Of a DNA stretch of 7,410 nucleotides, positions 1-6,220 are shown piece after piece. How positions within the stretch are numbered: position 1 is the stretch's first letter; every line of letters begins with the position of its first letter. Source of the DNA: Gammaproteobacteria bacterium (GTDB taxonomy: Bacteria > Pseudomonadota > Gammaproteobacteria > UBA6429 > Thiohalophilaceae); the NCBI GenBank assembly GCA_024639445.1, contig JAHEIJ010000102.1, forward strand, positions 1 to 7,410, read 5' to 3'. Below the pieces are notes generated by a model. It did no database searches and had not been told where the DNA came from. It was given only the letters and a program-made list of their open reading frames with translations. The position numbers and the translations under genes are program-made.

Positions 1-1112
1 ATATGGCTATCAACCCTCACGCCCGGGCCGCCCGGTGCATGATAGGCGGTGATGGTGCCGGGGGATGGCATGAAGGTAACCGAATCCTCGGCGTTAATAC
101 GGCACTCCATCGCGTGGCCGTTAATTTTGATATCGTCCTGGGTGTAATGCAGTGGCTCACCACTGGCGATGCGAATCTGTTCCCGTACAATGTCGACGCC
201 GGTGATCATCTCGGTCACCGGGTGTTCCACCTGCACACGGGTGTTCATTTCGATAAAGTAAAATTCACCGTCCTCATAGAGAAATTCAAAGGTGCCCGCG
301 CCACGATAACCGATTTCCCGGCAGGCGGCAGCACAGCGTTCACCAATTTGGTTGCGTAGTTCCTGCGTAATACCCGGTGCCGGGGCTTCTTCAATGACCT
401 TTTGATGCCGACGCTGCATTGAACAGTCACGTTCCCCCAGATGAATGGCATTGCCGTGTTCATCGGACAACACCTGAATCTCGATATGGCGTGGATTACC
501 GAGGAATTTCTCCATGTAAACGACATCATTGTTGAAGGCTGCACCCGCTTCCGCCTTGGTCAGGGAAATTGCATTGAGCAAGGCTGCTTCACTATGCACC
601 ACGCGCATGCCGCGACCTCCGCCACCGCCGGCTGCCTTGATGATGATCGGGTACCCAATCTCATTGGCGATACGCAGGTTCTGTTTCTCGTTTTCACCCA
701 GTGGCCCGTCCGAGCCTGGTACACAAGGAACGCCGGACGCTTTCATGGCCTTAATGGCGGCCACCTTGTCACCCATGATGCGAATGGTTTCCGGCTTGGG
801 ACCGATGAAGACAAAGCCGCTTTCCATTACCCGTTCGGCAAAGTCGGCATTTTCTGACAGGAAGCCGTAACCGGGATGGATCCCGACGGCATCGGTAACT
901 TCAGCCGCACTGATCACGGCAGGGACATTAAGGTAACTTTCCGTTGAAGGCGCTGGGCCAATACATACGGACTCGTCCGCCAGGCGGACGTGTTTCAGGT
1001 CGCGATCAGCATCGGAGTGAACGGCGACCGTTTTGATACCGAGTTCGCGGCAGGCACGCAGAATGCGCAGTGCGATTTCGCCTCGATTTGCAATCAGAAT
1101 CTTATCTAACAT
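1..1112 (-). CDS. accC: Biotin carboxylase subunit of acetyl-CoA carboxylase, 3' end cut by the window
   Basis: AccC carboxylates the biotin on AccB using ATP and bicarbonate, the first half-reaction of acetyl-CoA carboxylase in the cytoplasm. The first 370 codons plus two bases are present; the family is about 450 residues, so roughly 80 C-terminal residues are missing. The protein begins MLDKILIANRGEIALRI, typical of the family. The ATP-grasp fold shows K116, K159, the glycine-rich loop GGGGGRG (162-168), H209, K238, E276, E288, N290, R292, E296 and R338. By my count these fall at the same numbers as the E. coli catalytic and nucleotide-binding residues, so the enzyme should be active. The start is the ATG at 1112-1110; no clear Shine-Dalgarno sequence precedes it. 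It follows accB in the same direction, but after 173 bases, much longer than the usual short accB-accC spacing. Identification is firm. Confidence 0.97.
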   Translation of the reverse strand, partial: MLDKILIANRGEIALRILRACRELGIKTVAVHSDADRDLKHVRLADESVCIGPAPSTESYLNVPAVISAAEVTDAVGIHPGYGFLSENADFAERVMESGFVFIGPKPETIRIMGDKVAAIKAMKASGVPCVPGSDGPLGENEKQNLRIANEIGYPIIIKAAGGGGGRGMRVVHSEAALLNAISLTKAEAGAAFNNDVVYMEKFLGNPRHIEIQVLSDEHGNAIHLGERDCSMQRRHQKVIEEAPAPGITQELRNQIGERCAAACREIGYRGAGTFEFLYEDGEFYFIEMNTRVQVEHPVTEMITGVDIVREQIRIASGEPLHYTQDDIKINGHAMECRINAEDSVTFMPSPGTITAYHAPGGPGVRVDSH

Positions 1113-1285
1113 GGTTCATCTACTGTTTAGTATTCACCATCCGTTATTTACGACGGCTGGATTCAAATGGTTTTAACAATGGTGCGGTGTGTATATCCGG
1201 TGAAACTCGTCATATCGAACCAGGTCATGGCGTGAGCCCGTTTCCTTAGTGATATGTGTGTTTCACAACAGAAGCAAGGCACCGG
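1113..1285. other. Long accB-accC spacer without a recognised feature
   Basis: These 173 bases separate two genes that are usually almost adjacent. I see no terminator, no strong promoter and no convincing gene. A 21-codon frame (1163-1228, minus strand) has no close ribosome site. The stretch may hold a second promoter or a leader for accC, but nothing in it proves this. Confidence 0.4.
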
Positions 1286-1756
1286 TTAATCAATAATAAA
1301 CAAGGGCTGGTCATATTCCACCGGTTGCCCATTCTCGACCAGGATGGCCTTAATGGTGCCTGCCTTGTCGGCTTCGATTTGATTAAGCAGTTTCATCGCT
1401 TCAATAATGCACAACGTGTCACCAGCACTGACGGATTGACCGACTTCGACGAACGACGAGGCGCCCGGTGAAGGTGCCCGATAGAATGTCCCGACCATGG
1501 GTGATTTGATCGCATGACCTTCAATCGTCTCCGCGGCAGGCTCAGTCGCCGGGACTTCTGCAATAGCGGCTGTGGGGGCCGCGGCGGCTGCTGTTGGCGG
1601 TGGTGGTGCATACATCGGCGGTGCAGCCATCATGGCCTGACTGGCTTGCGACTGGCGGCTAATACGCACCGATTCTTCGCCTTCCTTGATCTCGATTTCA
1701 GCGACGCCCGATTCATCGAGCAGTTCAATGAGTTTTTTTACTTTGCGAATATCCAT
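1286..1756 (-). CDS. accB: Biotin carboxyl carrier protein of acetyl-CoA carboxylase
   Basis: AccB carries the biotin that AccC carboxylates and the AccA/AccD carboxyltransferase then uses to make malonyl-CoA. The 156-residue protein matches the usual bacterial length. An N-terminal helical segment (1-35, MDIRKVKKLIELLDESG) is followed by a flexible Ala/Pro-rich linker (about 38-75) and the biotinyl domain (about 80-156). The biotin-accepting lysine is K122 in IIEAMKLLNQIEAD. The protruding thumb typical of AccB-type biotinyl domains is visible as YRAPSPGASSF (92-102). The sequence MKLLN departs slightly from the more usual MKMMN, but both flanking residues that matter most, Met and Lys, are kept. 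A modest AGGT ribosome site lies nine bases before the ATG. It sits 30 bases after aroQ, so it is probably co-transcribed with it. Confidence 0.97.
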   Translation of the reverse strand: MDIRKVKKLIELLDESGVAEIEIKEGEESVRISRQSQASQAMMAAPPMYAPPPPTAAAAAPTAAIAEVPATEPAAETIEGHAIKSPMVGTFYRAPSPGASSFVEVGQSVSAGDTLCIIEAMKLLNQIEADKAGTIKAILVENGQPVEYDQPLFIID

Positions 1757-1786
1757 AACAACGTGACCTGTAAAAAATAGGGTTAA

Positions 1787-2227
1787 TTATTTCTTGAGGC
1801 TATCGATCACCGATAATAATGCGAGCGTATAGCCATAGGGACCCAGACCGCTGATAACGCCCTGGGCCAGATCTGAAAAATAGGATTGCTGTCGAAATGT
1901 TTCCCTGGCGTGAACATTGGACAGGTGTACCTCAATAAACGGGACCTTCACGGCGGCCAGTGCATCGCGCAGTGCCACACTGGTATGGGTGAAGGCGGCG
2001 GGATTGATAATGATCCAGGCAATCCCATCGGCTTGCGCCTGGTGTATCGCATCCACCAGTTCATGTTCAGCGTTACTCTGTAGACAGGCCAAACTATGTC
2101 CGGCTTGTTGCGCGGTTTCCGCCAGGCTGGCATCGATATCCGTCAGCGTGGTGGTGCCATAGTGTTCCGGCTCCCGTGTACCGAGCAGGTTCAGATTAGG
2201 ACCGTGTATGACCAGCAGCTTCGCCAT
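1787..2227 (-). CDS. aroQ: Type II 3-dehydroquinate dehydratase
   Basis: This enzyme converts 3-dehydroquinate to 3-dehydroshikimate, the third step of the shikimate pathway to aromatic amino acids. At 146 residues it has the type II length; type I enzymes (AroD) are longer and unrelated in sequence. The N-terminal motif HGPNLNLLGTREPEHYG (8-24) carries the flexible-loop arginine R18 and catalytic tyrosine Y23. N75 and H81 lie in INPAAFTHTSVALRDA. H101 is in EVHLSNVHARETFRQQSYFS, with R108 and R112. All expected active-site residues are present. The family forms a dodecamer in the cytoplasm. The gene heads aroQ-accB-accC, an order known from Pseudomonas and other gammaproteobacteria. Its promoter should lie in the 241-base gap upstream. 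No strong ribosome site is visible before the ATG. Confidence 0.97.
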   Translation of the reverse strand: MAKLLVIHGPNLNLLGTREPEHYGTTTLTDIDASLAETAQQAGHSLACLQSNAEHELVDAIHQAQADGIAWIIINPAAFTHTSVALRDALAAVKVPFIEVHLSNVHARETFRQQSYFSDLAQGVISGLGPYGYTLALLSVIDSLKK

Positions 2228-2468
2228 GATTTAGTGAATTGCGTTCTCAGCTTGAGTTTTGCTGTTTTCTCTGCAATTTCGCTGCCAGATATAGCCTTTT
2301 ACCGGCAGTAAACCCTTCATCCCGGGGAAATTGTGGGCCAATTGTGCACGATGAAACGAGGTTTGTCCAGAAGGCGGCCATTCCCCGCATTTTCGCTGCA
2401 AATCATAGCAATTTAGCCCAGTTACGGCATTGAACTGGGTCACAAGGTAATGAGTGGGATAAAAATGG
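2228..2468. other. Intergenic region between the tlpA-like gene and aroQ; probable aroQ promoter and leader
   Basis: This is the longest gap between genes in the window. It should hold the end of the upstream operon and the start of the aroQ operon. A TATGAT hexamer on the minus strand (2402-2407) resembles a -10 box, but no good -35 box lies 16-18 bases upstream. I find no convincing coding sequence and no intrinsic terminator with a T-run. Two inverted repeats are described separately. Confidence 0.4.
2417..2439 (-). repeat. Inverted repeat downstream of the tlpA-like gene
   Basis: Seven-base arms CCCAGTT (2417-2423) and AACTGGG (2433-2439) flank a nine-base loop, with a further G-T pair possible outside. 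Read leftward, it lies 29 bases beyond the tlpA-like stop codon and directly upstream of a TATGAT hexamer. No T-run follows, so it is a poor intrinsic terminator. It could be a transcript-end hairpin or an operator for the aroQ operon. The arms are certain; the function is not known. Confidence 0.4.
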
Positions 2469-2999
2469 CTACAGCAGGGGTTTAATGAGCGCTTCGGCCT
2501 CTTCGAAGGTCATTTCATTGCGGTGGCGCTCGACAATGCGACCGCTTCGATCGATAACAACCGTATAAGGCAGAACACCTAGACGGTTGCCATACTCCTG
2601 GGTCAGTTGGATGCCTTTCTGGTCGCCCAGCAGGATTGGATATTCCACCCCCATGGGATCAACAAAGTCGATGACGTCCTGTTTGTTATCCAGTGCTACC
2701 CCAATGATGGTGAAGCCCTTGTCCTGGTAGGTCTCGTACAATTTGATGAAAGCGGGCATCTCGCGCACACAGGGCGGGCACCAGGTCGCCCAGAAATTAA
2801 CCAGGATGACCTTGCCATCCCAGTCACTGATGCTGCGAGGCGTGCCTTCCAGATCTATCAGGGTAAAGTCAGGTCGACGATCAGTCTGTGCTTGCGGTGC
2901 TGGCGCGGTGGCAGGTTTGGATAACCACTGGTTAACAATGATGCCACCACCCAGGCCGGCAAGGGCAACAACCAGGATCAAAACAGTACTTTTTTTCAT
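2469..2999 (-). CDS. Membrane-anchored TlpA/ResA-like thioredoxin-fold oxidoreductase
   Basis: The 176-residue protein has an N-terminal membrane anchor (about 4-22) and a short Pro/Ala-rich linker (28-38). A thioredoxin-fold domain of the AhpC/TSA-Redoxin type fills the rest. The active site is WCPPC (73-77) with C74 and C77, and the cis-proline is P144 in GVLPYTVVID. The basic N-terminus and the anchor place the catalytic domain on the periplasmic side. WCPPC proteins of this class usually act as thiol reductants, for example in cytochrome c maturation (CcmG/ResA type) or copper-site assembly (TlpA type), and are recharged by DsbD or CcdA. The gene starts 38 bases after dsbD, so pairing with DsbD is a sound inference. 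No ccm genes are near, so the true substrate cannot be named. No clear ribosome site precedes the ATG. It may be reached by readthrough from dsbD. Confidence 0.9.
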   Translation of the reverse strand: MKKSTVLILVVALAGLGGGIIVNQWLSKPATAPAPQAQTDRRPDFTLIDLEGTPRSISDWDGKVILVNFWATWCPPCVREMPAFIKLYETYQDKGFTIIGVALDNKQDVIDFVDPMGVEYPILLGDQKGIQLTQEYGNRLGVLPYTVVIDRSGRIVERHRNEMTFEEAEALIKPLL

Positions 3000-3037
3000 A
3001 ATGATGTTGTTGCTTTTTATTTTTTTGGCAAAACGGG

Positions 3038-5281
3038 TTATGGCTGAGTCAGCTTGTTGACATGGGCGAGAAACTCATCGGCATTCATCGAACCGACCAG
3101 CCGGTAACCGCGCATTTCGGTGCCGTGCTTATCGAAAAACAAAATCGCAGGCGGGGCCGTGACATTGACATGTTTCAACAGGGCCTTGTCCTGTGCATCA
3201 TTGGCGGTGACATCAGCCTGAAGCAAGACCACGTTGCTTAACGCTTGCTGTACCCGCGGATCGGTAAAGACATATTTTTCATAATCCTTGCAGTAAACAC
3301 ACCAGTCGGCATAGAAATCGAACATCACCATTTTGCCCTGGTTGCTGGCTTCGGCCAGTTCCGCATTCAGATTCTCAACACTTTTGATGCGTTTCAGGCT
3401 GAGATGTTGTTGAGTATTGGCTGCGCCAGCAGCACCCAGCCCGATGCCTTTTAGCGGTTGCAGATAATCCCGGCCACCGGCGGCGGCACCGATCAGCTCC
3501 AGGCTACCGATGACCAGCAACACCACCCCGATGCCTTTCCCCAGCTTTTGCCAGCCGCTACTGTCCGGACTCAAGGGGCTGAGGGCCTTCATGTACACTG
3601 CGGAGACGATCAGCAGGACAGCCCACAGCAACATGGTGGCGGCCGGGGGGATCACACGATCCAGCATCCAGATTGCGACCGCCAGGAGCATCACCCCAAA
3701 CACCGCTTTAATGGCATCCATCCAGGCGCCCGCCCTTGGCAGCAATTTGCCTGCTGAGGTGCCGATGGCAATCAATGGGGCGCCCATACCGAGGCTCAGG
3801 GCAAACAGGGCACTGCCACCCAGCACCGCGTCACCGGTTTGACCGATGTAAATCAAGGCGCCGGCCAAGGGTGCCGCGACACATGGGCCGACGATCAGTG
3901 CCGAGAGGAAACCCATGATCGCAACCCCGGCCAGATGGCCACCCTGTTGGCGGTTACTGATTTCCGTCAGTCGACTTTGCACTGACGCAGGCATTTGCAG
4001 TTCATAAAAGCCGAACATGGATAAGGACAGCACGACAAATACCGCGGCAAAGCTGCCCAGCACCCATGGGTTCTGGAAAGCCGCCTGCAGGTTTTCCCCC
4101 ACCATGCCCGCGATCACACCGGCGACGGTATAGGTCAGGGCCATCGCCAGCACATAGGTTAGCGACATGACAAAGGCCTTACGGGTGGTAATGTGCTCTC
4201 CCTGACCAATGATGATACTGGAGAGAATGGGGATCATTGGGAAGACGCAGGGAGTAAACGCCAGCAACAGGCCAAAGCCAAAGAAGGTGAGAATAATCAG
4301 TAGCGTATTGCCACTTGCCAGCGAGGCGGCGATTTGATCCTGTTCGGAGACCACTTCAGATTGATAAGAAGGGGTGGCGGCCTCAGCCGTCGCAATGAGG
4401 CTGGTGGCAATGGGTAAATTAAAATTCAGCGTCTTCTTGATCGGGGGATAACAGATCCCGGTCTTCTCGGCGCAACCCTGGTAAGTGGCCGTGAGTTGTA
4501 GAGGGGTCGCTTCCAGGCCGGATCGAATGAGAGGGAGTCGGGCCTTGACCTGGTCGTGGTAGACCTCAATAGCACCAAAAAATTCATCCTGTTTCTTCTC
4601 GCCGGCGGGGAGATTCACCTGCCCCAGTTGCACATTCTGGCCTTCCGGCAGGTCAAAGCTGATTTTGCCGCGATACATATAATGGTCCGGGGCGATTTGC
4701 CAATACGCGACCAGCGTATTGGGATCGGCTACATCCATACTGAACTGGAACGCCTGGTCCGGTTCCAGGATCTCATCTTCACCCCCACCGCCGCCAAAAC
4801 CGAGGGACTCACTCAGGGCACCGAGGGCGGCTACGGCACCACCACTTTTAGCGGGCAGGTCGAGGCGGATTTGTTTTTTGATCGGCGGGTAGCAGACACC
4901 AATATCGGCACAGCCTTGATAGACTGCGGTGAGTTCAAATTCAGTGACCTTGTTGTCTTCACGCAGGATTGGAATTTGAGCACTGATAGGGTGGTGGTAA
5001 ATCTCGATTTCACCAAAAAACTCGTCCTGCTTGATTTTGCCGGCAGGTAATTGCGGTTCACCCAGAGAGATACCGGGAGTATCGGTGGTAAGACTGATTT
5101 TGTTGCGATACAGGTAGTAGCCGTCGGCCGTGTTCCACTCAGCGTGAATGGTGTCGTCCTTGATGATGACTTGAAACGGAAAGGCCTTATCCGGTTCGAG
5201 TAGTTCCTCTTCGGCCTGCAAGGGGTGCCAGGCAAATACCAGCAGTAGCAGCGGGGCAAGAATTTTATAGAATTTCATCAT
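3038..5281 (-). CDS. dsbD: Thiol:disulfide interchange protein DsbD with a duplicated N-terminal redox domain
   Basis: DsbD passes electrons from cytoplasmic thioredoxin through the inner membrane to periplasmic thiol proteins. Starting at the ATG at 5281 gives 747 residues, well above the usual 560-600. Layout: signal peptide (1-23, probable cut after HPLQA); first DsbD-alpha domain (27-144, C124/C130); Gly/Ala-rich linker (145-171); second alpha domain (172-290, C270/C277); linker; eight-helix membrane domain (about 324-602) with C345 in FTPCVFPMIP and C467 in GPCVAAPL; thioredoxin-like gamma domain (about 625-747) with WCVYC (C661, C664) and a Pro pair at 710-711. Both alpha domains keep the DEFFG cap loop (86-90, 232-236). 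All three canonical cysteine pairs are present, plus one extra. The gene overlaps cutA by one base. A TTG at 5284 and an ATG at 5278 are in-frame alternatives; the 5281 ATG fits the ribosome site best. Confidence 0.96.
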   Translation of the reverse strand: MMKFYKILAPLLLLVFAWHPLQAEEELLEPDKAFPFQVIIKDDTIHAEWNTADGYYLYRNKISLTTDTPGISLGEPQLPAGKIKQDEFFGEIEIYHHPISAQIPILREDNKVTEFELTAVYQGCADIGVCYPPIKKQIRLDLPAKSGGAVAALGALSESLGFGGGGGEDEILEPDQAFQFSMDVADPNTLVAYWQIAPDHYMYRGKISFDLPEGQNVQLGQVNLPAGEKKQDEFFGAIEVYHDQVKARLPLIRSGLEATPLQLTATYQGCAEKTGICYPPIKKTLNFNLPIATSLIATAEAATPSYQSEVVSEQDQIAASLASGNTLLIILTFFGFGLLLAFTPCVFPMIPILSSIIIGQGEHITTRKAFVMSLTYVLAMALTYTVAGVIAGMVGENLQAAFQNPWVLGSFAAVFVVLSLSMFGFYELQMPASVQSRLTEISNRQQGGHLAGVAIMGFLSALIVGPCVAAPLAGALIYIGQTGDAVLGGSALFALSLGMGAPLIAIGTSAGKLLPRAGAWMDAIKAVFGVMLLAVAIWMLDRVIPPAATMLLWAVLLIVSAVYMKALSPLSPDSSGWQKLGKGIGVVLLVIGSLELIGAAAGGRDYLQPLKGIGLGAAGAANTQQHLSLKRIKSVENLNAELAEASNQGKMVMFDFYADWCVYCKDYEKYVFTDPRVQQALSNVVLLQADVTANDAQDKALLKHVNVTAPPAILFFDKHGTEMRGYRLVGSMNADEFLAHVNKLTQP
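4412..4768 (-). repeat. Second copy of the DsbD-alpha domain, inside dsbD
   Basis: Codes for residues 172-290 of DsbD, from LEPDQAF to the end of the strand after CYPPIKK. By hand alignment about 45-50% of residues match the first copy, with identical blocks at LEPD, LPAG, QDEFFG, YQGCA and CYPPIKK. The cysteines are separated by six residues (CAEKTGIC), one more than in the first copy. This copy lies next to the membrane domain. Confidence 0.9.
4850..5203 (-). repeat. First copy of the DsbD-alpha domain, inside dsbD
   Basis: Codes for residues 27-144 of DsbD, from LEPDKAF through CYPPIKK. It follows the signal peptide directly, as a single alpha domain normally does. The cysteine pair CADIGVC has the usual five-residue spacing, matching E. 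coli DsbD C103 and C109. An 81-base segment rich in Gly and Ala codons separates it from the second copy. Confidence 0.9.
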
Positions 5282-5610
5282 CAAACATCTTCCAGTGAGG
5301 TAGTAATCCAGCGCAGATAATCAGGTGAACCTTCATCGAGAGTGACCGCGATAATTTCGGGAAGTTCATATGGGTGCTGTTGCTGAAGTGCGCTTTCCAC
5401 CGCGGAATAATGCTCCCGGGTGGTTTTAATCAGTAACAGCACTTCCGTGCCTTTTTCCAGTTTACCCTGCCAGCGATATATCGAAGTCAGCCCGGGGACG
5501 ATATTAATACAGGCGGCCAGGCGCTGCTCCACCAGTGAGGTGGCAAGTTGTTCCGCAACCTGGTTATTTGGACAGGTACACAGGATCAATCGATACGGCG
5601 AGTCAGTCAT
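5281..5610 (-). CDS. cutA: CutA divalent-ion tolerance protein
   Basis: CutA is a small, very stable trimeric protein linked genetically to copper and other divalent metal tolerance; its biochemical role is still unsettled. At 109 residues it has full family length. Family signatures are VEQRLAACINIVPGLTSIYRWQGKLE-like (27-52), the HPYELPEIIAV segment (79-89) and the C-terminal YLRWI (98-102). Cysteines are at C11, C13 and C34, and H79 could bind metal. There is no signal peptide, so it is probably cytoplasmic. Its TGA stop shares a base with the dsbD ATG, implying translational coupling. The same cutA-dsbD order and direction occurs in E. coli, where cutA mutations were first confused with effects on dsbD. 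No strong ribosome site is seen before the ATG at 5610. Confidence 0.96.
   Translation of the reverse strand: MTDSPYRLILCTCPNNQVAEQLATSLVEQRLAACINIVPGLTSIYRWQGKLEKGTEVLLLIKTTREHYSAVESALQQQHPYELPEIIAVTLDEGSPDYLRWITTSLEDV
5289..5293 (-). promoter_or_regulatory. Ribosome binding site of dsbD inside the end of cutA
   Basis: GGAAG on the minus strand lies seven bases before the ATG at 5281 and within the last codons of cutA. The spacing favours the 5281 ATG over the TTG three bases upstream. The ATG three bases downstream would also be within reach, with ten bases of spacing. Confidence 0.6.
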
Positions 5611-5652
5611 AGAACAAATAAAGATAACAGCATGGCGTCACTCAGGAAAAGG

Positions 5653-5658
5653 TATAAT
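5653..5658 (+). promoter_or_regulatory. Candidate fxsA promoter -10 box
   Basis: A perfect TATAAT lies 34 bases before the fxsA ATG, in the 82-base spacer between the divergent cutA and fxsA genes. Transcription would start near 5665. No good TTGACA-like -35 box is found 16-18 bases upstream, and there is no TG extension, so an activator may be needed or the match may be chance. On the other strand the same AT core reads ATTATA and could serve cutA, but that is weaker. Confidence 0.45.
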
Positions 5659-5692
5659 GCGGTATTCGACCTTTTTAATGTTGCAAGCTGCC

Positions 5693-6136
5693 ATGCCTAT
5701 ATTTCGCTATTTGTTGATTCTGTTTCTCACGGTCCCCTTGATTGAAATTTATTTCCTGATCGAGGTGGGGGAAGTGATTGGGGCCTGGCCGACGGTGCTG
5801 TTGGTGGTGTTCACCGCGGTATTGGGTGTCTGGTTGCTTCGCTGGCAAGGTCTGTCGACCCTGACGCGGGTGCAGACCAGCCTGGAACACGGCGAATTGC
5901 CCGCCCAGGCCATGCTGGAAGGGATGTTGTTACTGGTGGCCGGTGCTCTGTTGCTGACCCCCGGTTTCGTGACCGACAGCTTTGGCTTCCTGATTCTGGT
6001 GCCACCCTTGCGGCACCGCATGGCGGGCTGGTTACTGCAGCGCGGCATGTTGCAGGCGGGTATGCCGCCAGGCTCTTCCCAGTCACCACCCGGACAGCGC
6101 ACCATTGAAGGCGAGTTTGAAAAGCGCGATGACTGA
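5693..6136 (+). CDS. fxsA: FxsA family inner-membrane protein
   Basis: The 147-residue protein matches the FxsA family. In E. coli, overproduced FxsA (formerly YjeG) relieves exclusion of phage T7 in F-plasmid cells; its normal job is unknown. Hydrophobic segments lie at about 4-24, 31-50 and 74-90, with a further one near 96-104. Family-like motifs are PLIEIYFLIEVG (15-26) and LTPGFVTDSFGFLILVPPLR (88-107), and the tail is charged and hydrophilic, ending IEGEFEKRDD. The ATG at 5693 gives the family N-terminus MPIFRYLL. An in-frame ATG at 5678 would add five residues, and the frame stays open further upstream but into cutA antisense. No strong ribosome site decides between them. It lies just upstream of groES, close to its place in E. 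coli, with no terminator before the groES promoters. Confidence 0.93.
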   Translation: MPIFRYLLILFLTVPLIEIYFLIEVGEVIGAWPTVLLVVFTAVLGVWLLRWQGLSTLTRVQTSLEHGELPAQAMLEGMLLLVAGALLLTPGFVTDSFGFLILVPPLRHRMAGWLLQRGMLQAGMPPGSSQSPPGQRTIEGEFEKRDD

Positions 6137-6153
6137 GCTGCTGTCTGCTCGGG

Positions 6154-6180
6154 CTTGAAATCCCCATATTTACCCCCATT
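6154..6180 (+). promoter_or_regulatory. RpoH (sigma-32)-type heat-shock promoter of groESL
   Basis: CTTGAAA (6154-6160), a full match to the sigma-32 -35 element, is followed after 13 bases by CCCCATT (6174-6180), matching the CCCCAT core of the -10 element. It starts 18 bases after the fxsA stop. Transcription would begin near 6188, giving a leader of about 155 bases containing the whole CIRCE. The match is by eye. Confidence 0.8.
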
Positions 6181-6191
6181 CCCTCACGAGT

Positions 6192-6209
6192 CTTGACAGT
6201 ACTGTCGAG
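6192..6209. repeat. Near-perfect palindrome over the groESL -35 box
   Basis: CTTGACAGTACTGTCGAG pairs with its own reverse complement at eight of nine positions; the central twelve bases GACAGTACTGTC are perfect. It covers the TTGACA -35 box, so a bound protein would affect the promoter. The half-site order (ACAG then CTGT) is the reverse of a LexA box. A palindrome this good is expected about once by chance in a window of this size, so only its position makes it suggestive. Confidence 0.4.
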
Positions 6210-6220
6210 GTCGCTATGAT
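6193..6220 (+). promoter_or_regulatory. Sigma-70-type promoter of groESL
   Basis: A perfect -35 TTGACA (6193-6198) and a near-perfect -10 TATGAT (6215-6220) are 16 bases apart. The start site should fall near 6227, inside the left arm of the CIRCE, whose first base is the last base of the -10 box. HrcA bound there would block this promoter. Confidence 0.85.

Noticed and set aside
3..870. Several plus-strand open frames opposite accC.
   Set aside because: accC is intact on the minus strand with all catalytic residues; these are shadows of its codons.
1163..1228. 21-codon minus-strand frame between accB and accC.
   Set aside because: The only purine-rich stretch upstream (AAGGA) is too far from the ATG, and a frame this short is expected by chance.
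1249..1266. GTGA-N10-TCAC pattern resembling a CRP site.
   Set aside because: The CRP core is TGTGA-N6-TCACA; the spacing here is wrong and the outer bases do not match.
2231..2443. 70-codon minus-strand frame in the gap before aroQ.
   Set aside because: Begins with GTG, has no ribosome site, resembles no known family, and overlaps the expected promoter region.
5420..5692. In-frame upstream extension of fxsA, giving 238 residues.
   Set aside because: The extension runs antisense through cutA, and the family N-terminus is at the ATG at 5693; the TATAAT at 5653-5658 also lies inside it.
6161..6171. First CCCCAT (CCCCATATTTA) as the sigma-32 -10 element.
   Set aside because: It begins one or two bases after CTTGAAA, far too close; the second CCCCAT at 6174 has the right spacing.
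6192..6209. Palindrome read as a LexA (SOS) box.
   Set aside because: The gammaproteobacterial LexA box is CTGT-N8-ACAG; here the half-sites are in the opposite order and adjacent.
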